Shown one piece after another: positions 14,184 through 15,944 of a stretch of DNA of 15,944 nucleotides; position 1 is the first letter of the stretch; each line of letters starts with the position of its first letter. Under the pieces are notes generated by a model. It was not told where the DNA came from and did no database searches. It saw only the letters and a program-made list of their open reading frames with translations. The DNA is from Methanocorpusculum sp. (GTDB taxonomy: Archaea > Halobacteriota > Methanomicrobia > Methanomicrobiales > Methanocorpusculaceae): contig DALTVX010000111.1 of the NCBI GenBank assembly GCA_029987395.1, positions 1 through 15,944 of the forward strand, written 5' to 3'. The position numbers and the translations under genes are program-made.

Positions 14184-14211
14184 ACTTTTGAAATAAAAAG
14201 TCTTAAAAAAA
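14184..14211 (-). terminator. terminator region of the DUF5320-type gene
   Basis: On the minus strand, about 10 nt after the stop, a run of seven T (14205-14211) is followed by a small inverted repeat, ACTTTT / AAAAGT (14184-14201). It may also help stop transcription from the convergent marker 8 gene. Confidence 0.4.
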
Positions 14212-14220
14212 GTTGGGGTA

Positions 14221-14481
14221 TTAACCCCGGCGGCCAAATTGATTACCGCAAGATCTCCGCCCATTCCCACAGCCGCGTGGCATTCCGCCGCGGCCTGCAC
14301 CATAAATCGGTGCCTGCAAATTGGACTGAGGTCCATATTCTCCCATCCGTACTACACTTTCTGGTGTTCGTACCGCAGACGGTGCAACTTCAGTTTGCGC
14401 AGGTGCAACCCGGCAATTCCCAAAGCCCCGTCCGGTCATTGACCCTGTTCCACAGGGTCCTGTCCCATCAAATCTTGGCAT
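14221..14481 (-). CDS. Gly/Arg/Cys-rich small protein, DUF5320-like
   Basis: Small protein of 86 residues starting MPRFDGTGPCGTGSMTGRGFGNC, the characteristic opening of DUF5320-type proteins found widely in archaea and anaerobic bacteria; function unknown. The middle part (about 24-60) is Ala/Pro/Val-rich. The C-terminus is again Gly/Arg/Cys-rich (GAGRGGMPRGCGNGRR, then SCGNQFGRRG), so the two ends mirror each other in composition. Four cysteines (positions 10, 23, 71, 78) could bind a metal or cluster. In other genomes such proteins often sit near dinitrogenase iron-molybdenum cofactor-type proteins, which are absent here. I start it at the ATG at 14481 because the family motif begins there, although the frame extends nine codons upstream. 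An AGGGA stretch about 9 nt upstream may be the ribosome site. Confidence 0.75.
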   Translation of the reverse strand: MPRFDGTGPCGTGSMTGRGFGNCRVAPAQTEVAPSAVRTPESVVRMGEYGPQSNLQAPIYGAGRGGMPRGCGNGRRSCGNQFGRRG

Positions 14482-14594
14482 TTTACTATATTCCCTGATA
14501 CTCTTCAAAGTATCTTAGTTACTCATATGCGCACAAGTAATTTAAACTATCGTATCGAATACTTATTATTCACATCGAAAATAGTTTACAAACA

Positions 14595-14630
14595 TCCGAA
14601 GAAAACCGGTTGTTTTAATTGTTCATCGGA
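14595..14630 (+). promoter_or_regulatory. possible stem-loop or operator ahead of the DUF364 gene
   Basis: Two nested inverted repeats: TCCGA (14595-14599) with TCGGA (14626-14630), and inside them AAAAC (14602-14606) with GTTTT (14612-14616) around CGGTT. The internal loop is asymmetric, so as RNA the fold is weak. It also covers the best TATA-like stretch (TTTTAATT, 14613-14620), so it may simply be promoter DNA. Confidence 0.25.
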
Positions 14631-14635
14631 CGAAT

Positions 14636-14640
14636 GGTGA
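14636..14640 (+). promoter_or_regulatory. ribosome binding site of the DUF364 gene
   Basis: GGTGA, a common archaeal Shine-Dalgarno form, lies 8 nt before the ATG at 14649. It favours this start over the in-frame ATG at 14634, which overlaps it. Confidence 0.45.
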
Positions 14641-14648
14641 ATAATAAT

Positions 14649-15386
14649 ATGACAAAATCTAATATCATTGACGAATTACTTGCAAGCCTGCCAAAAAAGG
14701 CCGTACCCATTCGATCAGTATCGGTCGGAGCGCACTGGACCGCCGTATGCAGCACACATTGTGGTCTTGCCACGACCATACTCGGGGACCAATGTCATGA
14801 CCACAAAACCGTTGTACGTGATTCTGGATCCCTGCACCTGAAAAGTGCGCAGGAGCTTGCCGAGTACGCAAAATCAGATTATCCATTAGAGGCCAGTATT
14901 GGGATAGCAGCCATCAACTCACTCCTGAACATGGATGAGAAAAATGCTGTGGAGATGAATGCATCTGAGGTTTTGATGAAGAAGGGTGCTGGAAAAAATG
15001 TAGCACTTGTAGGACATTTCCCGTTTATTCCCAAACTTCGAAAAAGTGTGGAAAATCTTTGGGTCATTGAACTGCACCCAACGGGTGATGACTATCCAGC
15101 GCACGCAGCGTCAGAGTTTATTCCAAAGGCCGATATCGTAGCACTCACTGCAAGTTCCCTGATCAATCATACCATGGACGAACTGCTTGACCTTTGCGAT
15201 CCAAAAGCGCTCGTTATGATCCTTGGACCGAGCACTCCCCTGTCACCAGTATTATTTGAGTATGGAGCAAATATCATCGCAGGGTCGCGTGCCCGGGATG
15301 AGACTGCCGTTCTCAATTGCGTAAGTCAGGGTGCAACGTTCCAGCAGGTGACCGGTGTAAAATTACTGACCTTTACAAACCCCTGA
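14649..15386 (+). CDS. DUF4213/DUF364 protein (putative heavy-metal chelation family)
   Basis: Soluble protein of 245 residues with an N-terminal DUF4213-like region (about 1-90) and a C-terminal DUF364 region (about 100-240). The latter is annotated in domain databases as putative heavy-metal chelation, without a proven reaction. The N-terminal part carries a cluster of possible metal ligands, CSTHCG (34-39) and QCHDHK (48-53). The C-terminal part has a Rossmann-like VALVGHFPF (118-126), then ADIVALTASSLINHTMDELL (161-180) and MILGPSTPLSP (190-200). This is the usual family layout, in which an enolase-like N-terminal half packs on a Rossmann-like domain. An in-frame ATG at 14634 would add five residues. 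The tsaA-like gene follows after 26 nt and is probably co-transcribed. Confidence 0.85.
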   Translation: MTKSNIIDELLASLPKKAVPIRSVSVGAHWTAVCSTHCGLATTILGDQCHDHKTVVRDSGSLHLKSAQELAEYAKSDYPLEASIGIAAINSLLNMDEKNAVEMNASEVLMKKGAGKNVALVGHFPFIPKLRKSVENLWVIELHPTGDDYPAHAASEFIPKADIVALTASSLINHTMDELLDLCDPKALVMILGPSTPLSPVLFEYGANIIAGSRARDETAVLNCVSQGATFQQVTGVKLLTFTNP

Positions 15387-15412
15387 ACGTTGCTAAACGA
15401 AAAAAACCAATA

Positions 15413-15931
15413 ATGATCATGAAACAAAAATCAGAATCAGACGCATCGGATGTGTTCACATACACGCCGATCGGCGTCGTTCATTCACCCCATACAGATC
15501 TTGCCGGGATGCCGATCCAGCCAACAGGAGCAGAAGGCGTGCAGGGAACCATAGTTGTACGCCCTGAATTTTCTGCCGGGCTCAAGGATCTGCATGAGTT
15601 TTCCCACATCATTCTTATCTATGCATTTCATCGATCGAGCGGATATTCTTTGCAGGTCACACCCTTCATGGACACCGTCGAGCGAGGAGTGTTTGCCACG
15701 AGAGCGCCAAAACGGCCGAATTCGATCGGGTTTTCTGTCGTCAAACTGATCGATATCCAGGATAATATCATCAGAATAGAGAATGTGGATCTTCTTGACG
15801 GAACACCCCTTCTGGATATCAAACCCTATGTGCCGGCATTCGACGCATACGATTCTGCAAAAGCAGGCTGGCTCGACCGAAGTTCCCGTAAAGCAGGATC
15901 AACAAAATCGGATAAACGATTCTGTGAGTAA
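15413..15931 (+). CDS. tsaA: TsaA/TrmO-like SAM-dependent methyltransferase (UPF0066)
   Basis: Homologue of TrmO (YaeB), which methylates N6-threonylcarbamoyladenosine at position 37 of tRNA decoding ACN codons; archaeal members are annotated by homology. The 172 residues show the family landmarks: YTPIGVVHSPH near the N-terminus, GTIVVRPEFSAGLKDLHEFSHI, then FATRAPKRPNSIGFSVVKL, the SAM-binding signature of this beta-barrel methyltransferase class, and VDLLDGTPLLDIKPYVP near the end. The last ~20 residues (RSSRKAGST onward) form a Lys/Arg/Ser-rich tail. The frame stays open upstream into the DUF364 gene, but the conserved region starts after the ATGs at 15413 and 15419; either may be used, and no ribosome site decides. 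Only 26 nt separate it from the DUF364 gene. Confidence 0.92.
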   Translation: MIMKQKSESDASDVFTYTPIGVVHSPHTDLAGMPIQPTGAEGVQGTIVVRPEFSAGLKDLHEFSHIILIYAFHRSSGYSLQVTPFMDTVERGVFATRAPKRPNSIGFSVVKLIDIQDNIIRIENVDLLDGTPLLDIKPYVPAFDAYDSAKAGWLDRSSRKAGSTKSDKRFCE

Positions 15932-15944
15932 CTGAAAAATTCCA

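Noticed and set aside
1..15944. CRISPR arrays, insertion sequences, prophage or restriction genes
   Set aside because: No regularly spaced repeats, terminal inverted repeats with transposase, or phage genes were seen; the region looks like ordinary chromosome.

Overview
The window is from a methanogenic euryarchaeon, most likely of the order Methanomicrobiales (genus not certain; Methanocorpusculum or a relative would fit). The reasons are an archaeal DnaG primase, a FEN-1 nuclease with a PCNA-binding tail, an archaeal type IV pilin, a cupin-type phosphoglucose isomerase, Sep-tRNA:Cys-tRNA synthase, a presenilin-like protease of the type known from Methanoculleus, and a methanogenesis marker 8 (DUF2099) protein. 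Coding density is high, no gap exceeds 300 bp, and there is no sign of an insertion sequence, prophage or CRISPR array.

Layout. Positions 156-2093 (+) hold a pilin and dnaG. Positions 2097-2822 (-) hold a phosphoglucose isomerase gene interrupted by one in-frame TAA; it runs tail to tail with dnaG and diverges from hemD (2916-3605, +). A tRNA-Gly(GCC) gene and a presenilin/SPP-type intramembrane protease follow on the minus strand (3717-4752). They diverge from a small coiled-coil membrane protein that abuts FEN-1 (4793-6109, +). rpiA (-) and a 14-helix DHA2-type MFS exporter (+) diverge from 6834-6920. A small membrane protein and a small flavodoxin follow on + up to 9156.

Positions 9178-12452 (-) form the most interesting unit, a compact four-gene operon. 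In transcription order it holds an unannotated 59-residue ORF, SepCysS, a SPASM-type radical SAM enzyme and a TauE/SafE-type transporter. The junctions are an ATGA overlap, a 2-nt gap and a 4-nt gap. SepCysS makes Cys-tRNA from O-phosphoseryl-tRNA with a sulfur donor, so co-transcription with an anion/sulfur-type transporter and an orphan radical SAM enzyme suggests a sulfur-related module.

The right end holds a DUF1624 membrane acyltransferase-like protein (-), divergent from methanogenesis marker 8 (+); a Gly/Arg/Cys-rich DUF5320-type protein (-); a DUF4213/DUF364 putative metal-chelation protein; and a TsaA/TrmO-like tRNA methyltransferase (+).

Promoter reading: several starts (pgi, hemD, MFS, the 59-aa ORF, DUF1624, the 4793 gene) have a TATA-like box centred about 24-27 nt upstream of the start codon, which implies leaderless mRNAs. 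dnaG, flavodoxin and SepCysS instead carry strong GGAGG ribosome binding sites.
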